Below, piece by piece: positions 18,437-26,708 of a stretch of 64,000 bases of DNA (positions are counted from its first letter, which is position 1; each line of letters begins with the position of its first letter). Origin of the DNA: DATAGF01 sp963835685. Lineage in GTDB: Bacteria; Actinomycetota; Thermoleophilia; Miltoncostaeales; Miltoncostaeaceae. The stretch is from NCBI GenBank assembly GCA_963835685.1, contig CAWIGI010000013.1:124001-188000 (forward strand), in the 5' to 3' direction. The position numbers and the translations under genes were made by a program. Under the pieces are notes generated by a model, which saw only the letters and a list, made by a program, of their open reading frames with translations, was not told the origin of the DNA and did not search any database.

Positions 18437-18903
18437 ACGATGCAGACGGCCAGGGTCGTGAAGTACTCCTCCTCGTCGGGCATCTCGGCCGGCGTGTCGG
18501 TGAGCGCCACCCCTCGCACCACGCCCGCCTTGTCGATGACGAAGGAGGCGCGGCCCGAGAAGCCCCGCTCCTCCAGGAACACGCCGTAGCTGCGGCTCAC
18601 GGCCCCCTTGGGCTCGAAGTCGGCCAGCAGGATCGTGTCGCGCAGGCCGAGGTCCTCGGCGAAGCGCTTCTGGGCGTAGCGGCTGTCCACCGAGACGCCG
18701 ATGACCTGGGCCTCGCCCTCCGCGTAGCGCCCCTCGTGCTCGCCGATCTGCGTCAGCTGCCTCGTGCAGACGCTGCTGAAGGCCAACGGGTAGAAGACGA
18801 GAACAACGTTCTTGTCGCCGCGGAAGGACGACAGCGTGACATCCCGGTTCTCGGTGTCCTTGAGGGTGAAGTCCGGGGCCTCCTGGCCCACCTCGATCGC
18901 CAT
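18433..18903 (-). CDS. Peroxiredoxin (AhpE/BCP type)
   Basis: A 156-residue thioredoxin-fold peroxidase. The peroxidatic site is VFYPLAFSSVCTRQL; the Thr-x-x-Cys of BCP is modified, as in AhpE-like proteins. The conserved Arg lies in FSGRASFVID. No resolving Cys follows in the usual place, although one Cys lies three residues from the end (LAVCIV), so a one-Cys mechanism recycled by an external thiol is likely. It reduces H2O2 or lipid peroxides. It is monocistronic. Confidence 0.85.
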   Translation of the reverse strand: MAIEVGQEAPDFTLKDTENRDVTLSSFRGDKNVVLVFYPLAFSSVCTRQLTQIGEHEGRYAEGEAQVIGVSVDSRYAQKRFAEDLGLRDTILLADFEPKGAVSRSYGVFLEERGFSGRASFVIDKAGVVRGVALTDTPAEMPDEEEYFTTLAVCIV

Positions 18904-18983
18904 GTACCTCCCCCTGGCGCCTGGTGTCGTGCGCCCCAGGTTACGGGTGCAGGGGCGGTTCCAGGCGCGCTAACGTGGGCGCC

Positions 18984-19199
18984 GTGAGCCCGACGACCGA
19001 GAAGCCGAAGTCCCGGCGTCCGGCGCGCCCGCCCGAGACGGGCTGGGAGCTCGGCGCCAGCGGGCTCGGAAAGGCGTCGTGGGCCACGCTGGCGATCCTG
19101 CTCGCCGCCCTCGGGGTGCTGCTGCTGGCGAGCGGCTACATCGGGTACGGGGGAATCATCCTGATCCTCGCCGCGGCGGCGGCGGTCAACCTGTTCTGA
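18984..19199 (+). CDS. Small two-helix membrane protein
   Basis: A 71-residue product from GTG 18984. The first 35 residues are basic and Pro-rich, then ATLAILLAALGVLLLASG and a second short helix ending VNLF. No family recognised. Such proteins are common next to peroxiredoxins and transporters in actinobacteria, but the sequence says nothing about function. Confidence 0.5.
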   Translation: MSPTTEKPKSRRPARPPETGWELGASGLGKASWATLAILLAALGVLLLASGYIGYGGIILILAAAAAVNLF

Positions 19200-19219
19200 C
19201 GGCGGGGCCAGGCCAGCCG

Positions 19220-19390
19220 ATGAGCGACCCCGAGGCGCTTGCGGCCGCGCTGCGCGAGGCTTTTCCGGACGGGGAGCCCTTCGAGGTGCACCCGGACGAC
19301 CTGGCGGTCGCGGTGACGCGCGCCGGAGCCGACCCCGGCGACGACGCGCTCGTGGCCGCGGCCTTGGTGGCGTGGGATGCGCTGCTCTAA
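19220..19390 (+). CDS. Short acidic hypothetical protein
   Basis: A 56-residue frame from ATG 19220, strongly acidic (DPEALAAALREAFPDGEPFE, then HPDDLAVAVTRAG), with a good codon pattern and a stop at 19390. It sits 34 bases before the lipoprotein gene. Not recognised; it could be a small regulatory or adaptor protein. Confidence 0.45.
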   Translation: MSDPEALAAALREAFPDGEPFEVHPDDLAVAVTRAGADPGDDALVAAALVAWDALL

Positions 19391-19424
19391 AGTGCCAAAT
19401 CTTTAATAACGGAGAGGGGCACGC

Positions 19425-20281
19425 ATGCGGAAGTGGTTGATCGTTCTCACGGCCCTCGTGGCCGCCGTCGGGCTCACGCTCGGGCTCGCGGCCTGCGGCG
19501 ACGACGACGAGGCGGCGCCGCCGACACCGCGGGAGCAACGGCGGCCGCGGCCGACCTCGGGCTGCTGGAGCCCGGGAAGCTGCAGGTGGCGTCGGACATC
19601 CCGTACCCGCCCTTCGAGTTCACCGAGCCGGGCTCGAGCGAGGCCATCGGGTTCGACGTCGACCTCGTGAAGGCCATCGCTGCGACGCCGGGCATCGGCA
19701 TCACGGACGTCGAGTTCATCAAGCAGCCCTTCGACACGATCATCCTGAGCGTGTCCCAGGGACGCTTCGACATGTCGGCGTCGTCCTTCTCCATCACCGA
19801 GGAGCGGGCGAAGCAGATCGACTTCGGCGACGGGTACTTCGTCGCGACCCAGTCGATCCTGGCGAAGGCCGGGTCGGGGATCACCGGCCTCGACGACCTC
19901 CAGGGGAAGAAGATCGGCGTGCAGCGCGGCACCACCGGCGCGGACCTCGCGTCCACCGTCCAGGGGGCCGAGATTCTCCGCTTCGAGATCATCCCGGACG
20001 CCTTCAACGCGCTCGCGGCGGACCGGGTCGACGCGGTGATCAACGACTACGCCGTCTCCGCCTACGAGGCCGCCAAGCGCCAGGGGTTCGAGATCGTGTC
20101 GCGGAACCCGACCATCGAGAACTACGGCCTGGTCTTCTCGAAGGACAACCCCGCGCTGCGGGACGCCTTCAACGCGGGGCTCGCTGAGATCAGGGCGAAC
20201 GGGACCTACGACGAGATCTTCCGCAAGTGGTTCGGCGAGGATCCCCCGGCGCCCGGCGAGGACCCGCTGGGCGAACAGTAG
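19425..20281 (+). CDS. Amino-acid ABC transporter substrate-binding lipoprotein, frameshifted near 19531
   Basis: Begins MRKWLIVLTALVAAVGLTLG with a lipobox LAAC (Cys24), so it is anchored outside the membrane. The mature part is an SBP_bac_3 protein: LQVASDIPYPPFEFTEPG, VDLVKAIA, FDTIILSVSQGRFDMSAS and NDYAVSAYEA. The signal and mature part are in different frames with a -1 change near 19531 in the Asp/Ala/Pro linker, most simply one lost G. GGAGAGGGG precedes the ATG. The permease and ATPase follow, so this is the binding subunit of a polar amino-acid importer. Confidence 0.87.
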
Positions 20282-20301
20282 CGAGCTGAGGGGCCAGGGC
20301 C

Positions 20302-21003
20302 GTGGACGAGGTCATCCAGCAGTACTTCGACTGGGACGCGGCCCGCCCCTATCTCGGCGACCTGGCGTGGGGCTTCTGGGTCACGATCCAGATCGCCCTG
20401 CTGGCCGAGGTCATCGCCCTCGCCCTCGGCCTCGGGTTGGCCGTGCTGCGCCGCGCGGGGTGGGTGCGGTTCCTCGCCATCGCGTACATCAACTTCTTCC
20501 GCGCCGTGCCGGCGCTGCTGGTCCTGATCATCATGTACGTGAGCTTCCCGTTCCTGCCGGTCCCGGTGCTGGAGGACCTGACCGCCTTCCAGATCGGGTT
20601 CATCGGGCTCGGCCTGGTCTACGCGGCATACGTCGCCGAGGTCTACCGGGCGGGGATCGAGTCGGTGGACCGCGGCCAGACCGAGGCGGCGCGCAGCCTC
20701 GGCATGTCCAACCGCCAGACGATGCGCCTGGTCATCGTGCCCCAGGCGGTGCGGCGGGTGCTGCCGCCCCTGATGAACGACTTCATCGCGCTGACCAAGG
20801 ACGTCGCGCTGGTGAGCGTGATCGCGGTGAGCGACGTGGTCGGCGTGGCCCGCGACGCCCAGGCGGTCACGTTCAACTCCACGACCCTGACAGTCGCCGT
20901 CGTCTTCTACATCCTCTTCACGCTCCCGCTGATCTGGATCCTCGACCGCATCATCGCCCGCGAGCAGCGGCGGATGGGCCGGGGCGACATCGTGGCGCCG
21001 TGA
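20302..21003 (+). CDS. Amino-acid ABC transporter permease (HisM/GlnP type)
   Basis: A 233-residue permease with about five helices. The EAA loop contacting the ATPase is EAARSLGMSNRQTMRLVIVPQA, in the expected place before the last two helices. YVAEVYRAGIESVDRGQ and LTKDVALVSVIAV are typical of the polar amino-acid family. The start is GTG 20302, 20 bases after the binding-protein gene. Only one permease gene is present, so it should act as a homodimer. Confidence 0.9.
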   Translation: MDEVIQQYFDWDAARPYLGDLAWGFWVTIQIALLAEVIALALGLGLAVLRRAGWVRFLAIAYINFFRAVPALLVLIIMYVSFPFLPVPVLEDLTAFQIGFIGLGLVYAAYVAEVYRAGIESVDRGQTEAARSLGMSNRQTMRLVIVPQAVRRVLPPLMNDFIALTKDVALVSVIAVSDVVGVARDAQAVTFNSTTLTVAVVFYILFTLPLIWILDRIIAREQRRMGRGDIVAP

Positions 21004-21734
21004 GCACGATCCGCGCCGTCGGGCTGGTGAAGCGCTACGGCGACCACACCGTGCTGAAGGGCATCGACCTCGACGTCGCGGAGGGCGAGGTCGTCTGCGT
21101 GATCGGACCGTCGGGGTCGGGCAAGACGACGCTCCTGCGGTGCCTCAACCTGCTCGAGCGGCCGACCGAGGGGCGGGTCTTCCTCGGCGACGACGAGATC
21201 ACCGCCCCGGGTGCCGCGGCCGACGAGCTGCGAAGTCGGCTCGGGATGGTGTTCCAGTCGTTCAACCTCTTCCCGCACCGGACGGTCCTGGACAACCTCA
21301 CGATGGCGCCGATGACGGTGCGCGGCGTGTCCCGCGAGGCGGCGCGCGAGCGCGCGCGGACGCTGCTCGCCCGCGTGGGGCTGGCCGACAAGGCCGGCGA
21401 GCACCCGGCGCGGCTGTCCGGGGGCCAGCAGCAGCGGGTCGCGATCGCGCGGGCGCTCGCGATGGACCCCGAGGCCATGCTCTTCGACGAGGTCACCAGC
21501 GCCCTCGACCCGGAGCTCGTCACGGACGTGCTCGACGTCATGCGGGAGTTGGCCGCGGGCGGCATGACCATGCTCGTGGTGACGCACGAGATGGGCTTCG
21601 CCCGCGACGTCGGCGACCGCCTGCTCTTCATGGACGAGGGGGCGGTCGTCGAGGAGGGCGTGCCGGCCCAGGTGCTGTCGGCGCCGCGCGAGGAGCGCAC
21701 CCGCCGCTTCCTCTCGCGCGTCCTGACCCATTGA
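21000..21734 (+). CDS. Amino-acid ABC transporter ATP-binding protein (GlnQ type)
   Basis: A 244-residue ATPase. Walker A is GPSGSGKTT, the Q-loop is MVFQSFNLFPH, the signature is LSGGQQQRVAIARAL, Walker B is AMLFDEVTSALD, and the H-loop is VVTHEMGFARD. It powers the permease encoded just upstream and overlaps it by GTGA (start GTG 21000). The three-gene operon ends in a strong terminator at 21781. Glutamate, glutamine, aspartate or another polar amino acid is the likely substrate; which one is not visible. Confidence 0.93.
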   Translation: MSTIRAVGLVKRYGDHTVLKGIDLDVAEGEVVCVIGPSGSGKTTLLRCLNLLERPTEGRVFLGDDEITAPGAAADELRSRLGMVFQSFNLFPHRTVLDNLTMAPMTVRGVSREAARERARTLLARVGLADKAGEHPARLSGGQQQRVAIARALAMDPEAMLFDEVTSALDPELVTDVLDVMRELAAGGMTMLVVTHEMGFARDVGDRLLFMDEGAVVEEGVPAQVLSAPREERTRRFLSRVLTH

Positions 21735-21780
21735 TGCGACCGGCGTACAGCGGGCCTCTCGCGGGCCCGCTGGGACGCGC

Positions 21781-21805
21781 AAAAGGCCTCTGGCCGAGGC
21801 CTTTT
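21781..21805. terminator. Bidirectional intrinsic terminator
   Basis: A perfect 10-bp stem AAAAGGCCTC / GAGGCCTTTT around a TGGCC loop, with A-run and T-run on either side. It lies between the ABC transporter operon (+) and lipB (-), and serves transcripts from both strands. Confidence 0.88.
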
Positions 21806-21866
21806 GCAGACCGGCGCACCGGCTGCGCCGGGGCGGGCGCCGGAAACGACCGAGCCACCCTCCTGG

Positions 21867-22550
21867 TTACGCCGCTGTGCGCTTCTGGGCGCGAAGCAGA
21901 TCCCCCAGCGCGGCCGGCTCGAGCCGCAGTCCGAGCCGCTCGCCCAGCGATTCCGCCAGCGCCCCCTCGACGCGCGCCCGGTCGGGGTCGCCCCCCTCGG
22001 CGGCGATCGAGGTCGCCTCGACCCCCGGCGCGCCGCAGGCCGTCATGAGGCGGAACGGCTCGAGGTCGGCGTCGCGGTTGAGGGCCAGGCCGTGGGTGGT
22101 GATCCCTCCGCTCACCCGGATCCCCACGCTGCCGAGCTTGCGCCCGCCGGCGTAGAGGCCCATCGCGTCGTCGCCGGGTCGCGAGGCCGGCAGCGCTGCC
22201 GCGTCGGCCATGGCGCCCACCAGGGCCTCGACGAAGGCGCGCACGCGCCCGCCGGGACGCAGGTCGCAGATCGCGTATCCGACGCTCTGTCCCGGCCCGT
22301 GCCAGGTCATCTGCCCGCCCCGGTCCGCCGCGACGAACTCGGCGCCGGCGCCCGCGAGGGCCTCGTCCGACAGGAACAGGTCCCCGCGCCGGCCGTGGCG
22401 GCCGGTCGTGTACACGGGCGGGTGCTCGAGCAGCCAGACGACGTCGGGGAGTGCGCCTGTGGCGCGGGCGCGCGCCAGCGCCCGCTGCGCGTCCGCAGCC
22501 TGCCGGTAGCCGATGCGCTCCGTGCTGAGGAGCAGGCCGGGGCGCGCCAC
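21867..22550 (-). CDS. lipB: Lipoyl(octanoyl) transferase LipB
   Basis: A 227-residue enzyme that moves octanoate from acyl carrier protein to the lipoyl domains of 2-oxoacid dehydrogenases. RGGQMTWHGPGQSVGYAI is the family signature. The catalytic Lys is in GGRKLGSVGIRVSGG and the catalytic Cys in LMTACG. It stands directly downstream of the E2 gene whose lipoyl domain it should modify. No lipA is in the window. Confidence 0.93.
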   Translation of the reverse strand: MARPGLLLSTERIGYRQAADAQRALARARATGALPDVVWLLEHPPVYTTGRHGRRGDLFLSDEALAGAGAEFVAADRGGQMTWHGPGQSVGYAICDLRPGGRVRAFVEALVGAMADAAALPASRPGDDAMGLYAGGRKLGSVGIRVSGGITTHGLALNRDADLEPFRLMTACGAPGVEATSIAAEGGDPDRARVEGALAESLGERLGLRLEPAALGDLLRAQKRTAA

Positions 22551-22555
22551 CGGCC

Positions 22556-23968
22556 TCAGAGCACGAGCGCGCCCGGGCGCTCGAGCAGCTCGGCGATGCG
22601 GCCCAGGAAGACCGCCCCCTCGGCGCCGTAGAGCGCCCGGTGGTCGATCGACAGCGTCAGGGTCATCGTCTCGCGCACGACCACCGCGCCGTCGCGCACG
22701 ACCGGGCGCTCCGCGGCCCGGCCGACGGCGAGGATCGCCGCCTCGGGCGGGTTGACGATCGCGGTGAAGGCGTCCACCCCGAACATCCCGAGGTTGGAGA
22801 CCGACACGACGCTGCCCTCCAGCTCGGCGGGCGTGATGCTGCCGTCGCGGGTCCGGGCGATGAGGTCCCGCGCCTCGCGGGCGATCTGGCCGACGCCCTT
22901 GCCGTCCGCGTCGCGGATCACGGGGACCAGCAGCCCGCGCTCCACCGCCACGGCGATCCCGACGTGGATCCCGTCCGGCCGCACGAGCGCGTCCCCGTCG
23001 AACCGGCTCACCGCGTCCGGGCGCTCGGCGGCCGCGATGGCCACCGCGCGGACGATCAGGTCGTTGAGGCTCGGTCCCTCACCCTCGGGAGCGGCGGCGA
23101 CCAGCTGGCGGCGCAGGGCGGTCGCCTCGGTCGCGTCGACGTCGCGCCGGATCGCGAACTGGGGGGCCTCGGTGACCGAGGCCACCATCCGGGAGGCGAC
23201 GGTCCGCTGGAGCCGGGTGAGGGGCACGCGCTCGCCGGGCGGGCCGTCTCGCGGAGGCGCGGGGGCCGCGGGCTCGGGCGCCCGGCGCGCCGGGGGTGCC
23301 GCGGCCGGGGCCGCGCGCCGCGCGCCCTCGTCGCCGCGAGCCGCCGCCTCGACGTCCGCGCGCACGATCCGCCCGTCGGGGCCGGTCCCGCGCACGGTCG
23401 CGATCTCCACGCCGAGCTCGGACGCCAGCCGGCGCGCGAGCGGGGAGGCCTTGACGCGCTCGCCGCCGTCCGGCGCCGGCGCCGGCGGCGCGGGCGCGGC
23501 CTCGGGCTCCTCGGCGGCGTCGGCCTCCCGCGCGCCCGGATAGGTCTCCTCGGCCGAGAGCTCGGCCCCGATCTCGCGCGCGGTGCCGTCGTCGCCGACC
23601 GGGATCTCGGTGCGCTCGTCGCCCTCGTCGAACTGCTCGGCGTCGCCCTCCTCGACGGCGACGGCCTCGCCCTCGTCCTCGTCGTCCGGCAGGTCCACCA
23701 CGGGCTCGTCGCCGGTGGCGCCCCCAGCCGGCGCGGCCCCGTCGCCGATCTCGGCGATCGGCGCGCCCACTGCCAGGACGTCGCCCTCGGCGGCCAGCAG
23801 GTGCAGCGCTCCCGACTCCGGCGCCTCCACGGTCATGTTGGCCTTGTCGGTCTCGATCTCCACGATCGGCTGGCCCTTCTCGACGGCGTCGCCGTCGGCG
23901 GCGAGCCACTGGAGGATCGTCCCCTCCTCCATCGTGTCGCTCAGCTTTGGCATCACGAACTGGGACAC
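22556..23968 (-). CDS. pdhC: 2-oxoacid dehydrogenase E2 (dihydrolipoyl acyltransferase)
   Basis: A 470-residue E2. The lipoyl domain has the target Lys42 in EIETDKANM. A long acidic linker rich in Asp/Glu follows, then a subunit-binding domain (VKASPLARRLASELGVEIAT), an Ala/Pro linker, and the catalytic core. The core signature His is in LSIDHRALYGAEGA; the usual HxxxDG reads HRALYG, so the Asp is Tyr. Start is GTG 23968, one base after the E1-beta stop. The complex makes acyl-CoA from a 2-oxoacid; pyruvate or a branched-chain acid cannot be told apart with certainty. Confidence 0.87.
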   Translation of the reverse strand: MSQFVMPKLSDTMEEGTILQWLAADGDAVEKGQPIVEIETDKANMTVEAPESGALHLLAAEGDVLAVGAPIAEIGDGAAPAGGATGDEPVVDLPDDEDEGEAVAVEEGDAEQFDEGDERTEIPVGDDGTAREIGAELSAEETYPGAREADAAEEPEAAPAPPAPAPDGGERVKASPLARRLASELGVEIATVRGTGPDGRIVRADVEAAARGDEGARRAAPAAAPPARRAPEPAAPAPPRDGPPGERVPLTRLQRTVASRMVASVTEAPQFAIRRDVDATEATALRRQLVAAAPEGEGPSLNDLIVRAVAIAAAERPDAVSRFDGDALVRPDGIHVGIAVAVERGLLVPVIRDADGKGVGQIAREARDLIARTRDGSITPAELEGSVVSVSNLGMFGVDAFTAIVNPPEAAILAVGRAAERPVVRDGAVVVRETMTLTLSIDHRALYGAEGAVFLGRIAELLERPGALVL

Positions 23969-23969
23969 G

Positions 23970-25007
23970 TCAGCTCCCTCCCCGCCCCACCAGCCGCCGT
24001 ACCTCGCCGGCCACCTGCGCGGGCGACGGCAGGGCGGCCTGCTCGAGGTTCTTGGCGTAGGGCATCGGCACGTCCGCCGCCGTCACCCGGGCGATGGGGG
24101 CATCGAGCCAGTCGAAGCAGGCCTCGTAGAGCCGCGCCGCGAGGTTCGCCGCGACCCCGGACTCGGGCCAGCCCTCCTCGACCACGACGGCGCGCCCGGT
24201 TCGGCGCACGCTGCCGGCGAGGGTCTCGAGGTCGAGCGGGCGCAGCGTGCGCGGGTCGATCACCTCCACCTCGATGCCGTCCTCCGCGAGGGCCTCGGCC
24301 GCCGACAGCGCCACCCAGACCATGCGCGACAGCGCGACGACCGTGCAGTCGGCCCCGCGCCGGCGGACGGCCGCCCGTCCGAGCGGCACGAGGTCGTCGG
24401 GCCCCCCCACGGGCCCCTTCTTGGCGTAGAGCCCCTCGCTCTCGAGGAAGATCACGGGGTCGTCGTCACGGATCGACGCCTTCAGCAGCCCCTTGGCGTC
24501 GAACGGCGTCGAGGGCACGACGACCTTCAGGCCGGGGACGTGGGAGTACCACGCCTCGAGCGAGTGGCTGTGCTGGGACGCGAGCTGGTGGCCCGCGCCG
24601 CCGGGCATCCGGATGACGATGGGGCACGCCACCTGGCCGCCGAACATGTAGCGGACCTTCGCGGCGTTGTTGACGATCTGGTCGAGCGCCAGGATCGAGA
24701 AGTTGACGGTCATCATCTCGATGACCGGCCGCAGCCCGGCCATCGCGGCGCCGATGCCGATGCCGACGAAGCCCGCCTCGGAGATCGGCGTGTCGACCAC
24801 CCGGCGCTCGCCGAACTCGCGCAGCAGCCCGCGCGTCACCTTGAAGGCGCCCTCGTACTGGCCGACGTCCTCGCCCATCACGAACACCTGCGGGTCGCGC
24901 TCCATCTCCTCGCGCATGGCCTGCGTCAGCGCCTCGCGGTAGGAGACGGGCTTCGGCTTGGCCGCCGTCGCGGCCGGGGCCGGGGTCGGGGCCTCGGCGG
25001 CGCTCAC
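23970..25007 (-). CDS. pdhB: 2-oxoacid dehydrogenase E1 component, beta subunit
   Basis: A 345-residue transketolase-like subunit with FVMGEDVGQYEGAFKVTRGL near the N-terminus, a Pyr domain with SEAGFVGIGIGAAMAGLRP, and a C-terminal domain with VVEEGWPESG. It forms a heterotetramer with E1-alpha and binds thiamine diphosphate between subunits. I chose GTG 25007, overlapping the alpha stop as GTGA; a longer frame to 25061 only adds a basic stretch. A 25-residue Ala/Pro N-terminal extension precedes the domain. Confidence 0.9.
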   Translation of the reverse strand: MSAAEAPTPAPAATAAKPKPVSYREALTQAMREEMERDPQVFVMGEDVGQYEGAFKVTRGLLREFGERRVVDTPISEAGFVGIGIGAAMAGLRPVIEMMTVNFSILALDQIVNNAAKVRYMFGGQVACPIVIRMPGGAGHQLASQHSHSLEAWYSHVPGLKVVVPSTPFDAKGLLKASIRDDDPVIFLESEGLYAKKGPVGGPDDLVPLGRAAVRRRGADCTVVALSRMVWVALSAAEALAEDGIEVEVIDPRTLRPLDLETLAGSVRRTGRAVVVEEGWPESGVAANLAARLYEACFDWLDAPIARVTAADVPMPYAKNLEQAALPSPAQVAGEVRRLVGRGGS

Positions 25008-26062
25008 GGCCGCTCGCCTCCGGGCGGCATGACCGCCCCGCCCCGCGGGTCGTCGCTCCACGGGTGCGCGTAGAGGTGGCGGGCCAGCTCCTTCTCGGGC
25101 ACCTCGGGGCTCTGCTCGGCGAAGGCGGCCGCCTCCTCGACGGCCGTCTCCGCGGCGGCGCGGACCGCGTCGGCCTCCTCGCGCGTGACGACGCCCTCCC
25201 CGAGCAGCACGCGCTCGAACGTGACGAGCGGGTCGCGCGCCTGCCAGCGCTCCTTCTCGGAGCCCTCGCGGGTGGTGTCGGGGTCGCTCATCGAGTGGCC
25301 GCGATAGCGGTACGCGATGGCCTCGATCATGCTCGGCTGGCGCTCGTCCCGCGCCAGGCGCGCGGCCTCCGACACCGCGGCGTGCACGGCCATCACGTCC
25401 ATCCCGTCAACCTGGCGGGCCGGCATGTCGAAGGCCTCGGCGCGCTTGAAGAGGTCGGTCTCGGCCGAGGCCCGCTCGACGGCCGTGCCCATGCCGTACT
25501 GGTTGTTGAGGACGAAGAAGACGACGGGCAGGCGCCAGAGCTCGGCCATGTTCATGACCTCGGCCAGCACGCCCTGGTTGACCGCCCCGTCGCCGAACAT
25601 CGCCATCGCGACCGAGGTCTCCTCCCGATAGGCGATCGCGAAGGCCAGGCCCACGGCCAGCGGGATCGACCCGCCGACGATCCCGTACCCGCCGTAGAAG
25701 TGGCGCTCCTTGTCCATGAGGTGCATGGAGCCCCCGAGGCCGCCGCAGAGGCCGGTCGCCCGGCCGAACAGCTCCGCCATGACGGCCTTGGGATCCGACC
25801 CGCGGGCCAGCGCCTGGCCGTGCTCGCGGTAGGTCGACGTGATGGGGTCGGTCGGACGGAGCGCCGAGACGGCGCCGACGACGGCCGCCTCCTCGCCGAT
25901 CGCCAGGTGGAGGAAGCCGCCGATGCGCCCGCGCATGTACTCCTCGGCGGCGCGCTCCTCGAAGCGGCGGATCAGCCACATCGTCTCGAACATCCCCCGC
26001 ATGAGCTCGGCGTCGGGGTGCACCGGGGCCTCGCGAGCGGACGGGGAACGGGTCTTGGCCAT
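25004..26062 (-). CDS. pdhA: 2-oxoacid dehydrogenase E1 component, alpha subunit
   Basis: A 352-residue subunit that decarboxylates the 2-oxoacid on thiamine diphosphate. The cofactor motif is GDGAVNQGVLAEVMNMA followed by VVFFVLNNQYGMGT. Near the N-terminus are RRFEERAAEEYMRGRIGGFLH and the substrate-site region EHGQALARG. YRYRGHSMSDPD is the phosphorylation-loop region of the family. It is first in the E1a-E1b-E2 operon, and lipB follows E2. No E3 is in the window. Confidence 0.93.
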   Translation of the reverse strand: MAKTRSPSAREAPVHPDAELMRGMFETMWLIRRFEERAAEEYMRGRIGGFLHLAIGEEAAVVGAVSALRPTDPITSTYREHGQALARGSDPKAVMAELFGRATGLCGGLGGSMHLMDKERHFYGGYGIVGGSIPLAVGLAFAIAYREETSVAMAMFGDGAVNQGVLAEVMNMAELWRLPVVFFVLNNQYGMGTAVERASAETDLFKRAEAFDMPARQVDGMDVMAVHAAVSEAARLARDERQPSMIEAIAYRYRGHSMSDPDTTREGSEKERWQARDPLVTFERVLLGEGVVTREEADAVRAAAETAVEEAAAFAEQSPEVPEKELARHLYAHPWSDDPRGGAVMPPGGERP

Positions 26063-26098
26063 GAGCCGTCGCCTTCCGGTTCGGGGCCGGGACCGTCC

Positions 26099-26638
26099 TC
26101 ACGATTCTGTCAGGCGGCCGGCGCCCGTGCCCGGGCCGGCGTCCAGGTGCCGCTCGACGACCGTGACGTCGCGCCAGCGGCCCTCGCGGCGCGCGTGCGC
26201 CAGGTGCGTGCCGACGACGCGGAACCCGGCGCGGCGGGCGAGGGCGAGCCCCGCCGCGTTCTCGGGCATGATCATGCCCACGAGCTTCCAGTAGCCGTAG
26301 GCCGGGGCCGCCTCGATCAGCGCGCTCAGCATGGTCCCGCCGATGCCCCGGCCGTGGCGCGCGGACGCGACGTAGACCGTGTACTCGGCGATGCCGGAGT
26401 ACCAGGGCCGGTGCGAGAAGGGCGCCAGCGCCGACCACGCCACCACCTCGCCGCCGAGGAGGCCGCACCAGACCGGGGCCCGCTCGGGCCGGTCCGCGAG
26501 CCACGCGCGGCGCTCGGAGGCCGGATGCGGCCCCGAGGCGAACGTGGCGGATCCTCCCGCCGCCGCCTCGTCGTAGATCTCCCCGATGGCGCCCGCGTCT
26601 CCCGCCGACGCCGGGCGGATGATGAGCGGGTCCGGCAC
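26099..26638 (-). CDS. GNAT N-acetyltransferase (phosphinothricin/methionine-sulfoximine type)
   Basis: A 179-residue GNAT protein. LIIRPASAGDAGAIGEIYDE opens the fold, APFSHRPWYSGIAEYTVYV resembles the substrate loop of PAT/Bar and MddA-like enzymes, and RHGRGIGGTML is the acetyl-CoA binding P-loop. GMIMPENAAGLALARRAGF follows. The start GTG 26638 is chosen because the longer frame to 26722 overlaps the promoter and start of the divergent gene. It likely acetylates a small amine; methionine sulfone or sulfoximine is the common substrate in this branch. Confidence 0.8.
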   Translation of the reverse strand: MPDPLIIRPASAGDAGAIGEIYDEAAAGGSATFASGPHPASERRAWLADRPERAPVWCGLLGGEVVAWSALAPFSHRPWYSGIAEYTVYVASARHGRGIGGTMLSALIEAAPAYGYWKLVGMIMPENAAGLALARRAGFRVVGTHLAHARREGRWRDVTVVERHLDAGPGTGAGRLTES

Positions 26639-26708
26639 GGCCGCCGAGTCTAGTGGGCACCCCGCGAGGTGACTTCTCCCGCGGCGCTGTGGTACCAACC
26701 AAGCGGAC

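Noticed and set aside
19425..19670. A separate 81-residue lipoprotein
   Set aside because: Its signal peptide belongs to the binding protein that continues in another frame from about 19531; the rest of this frame is meaningless.
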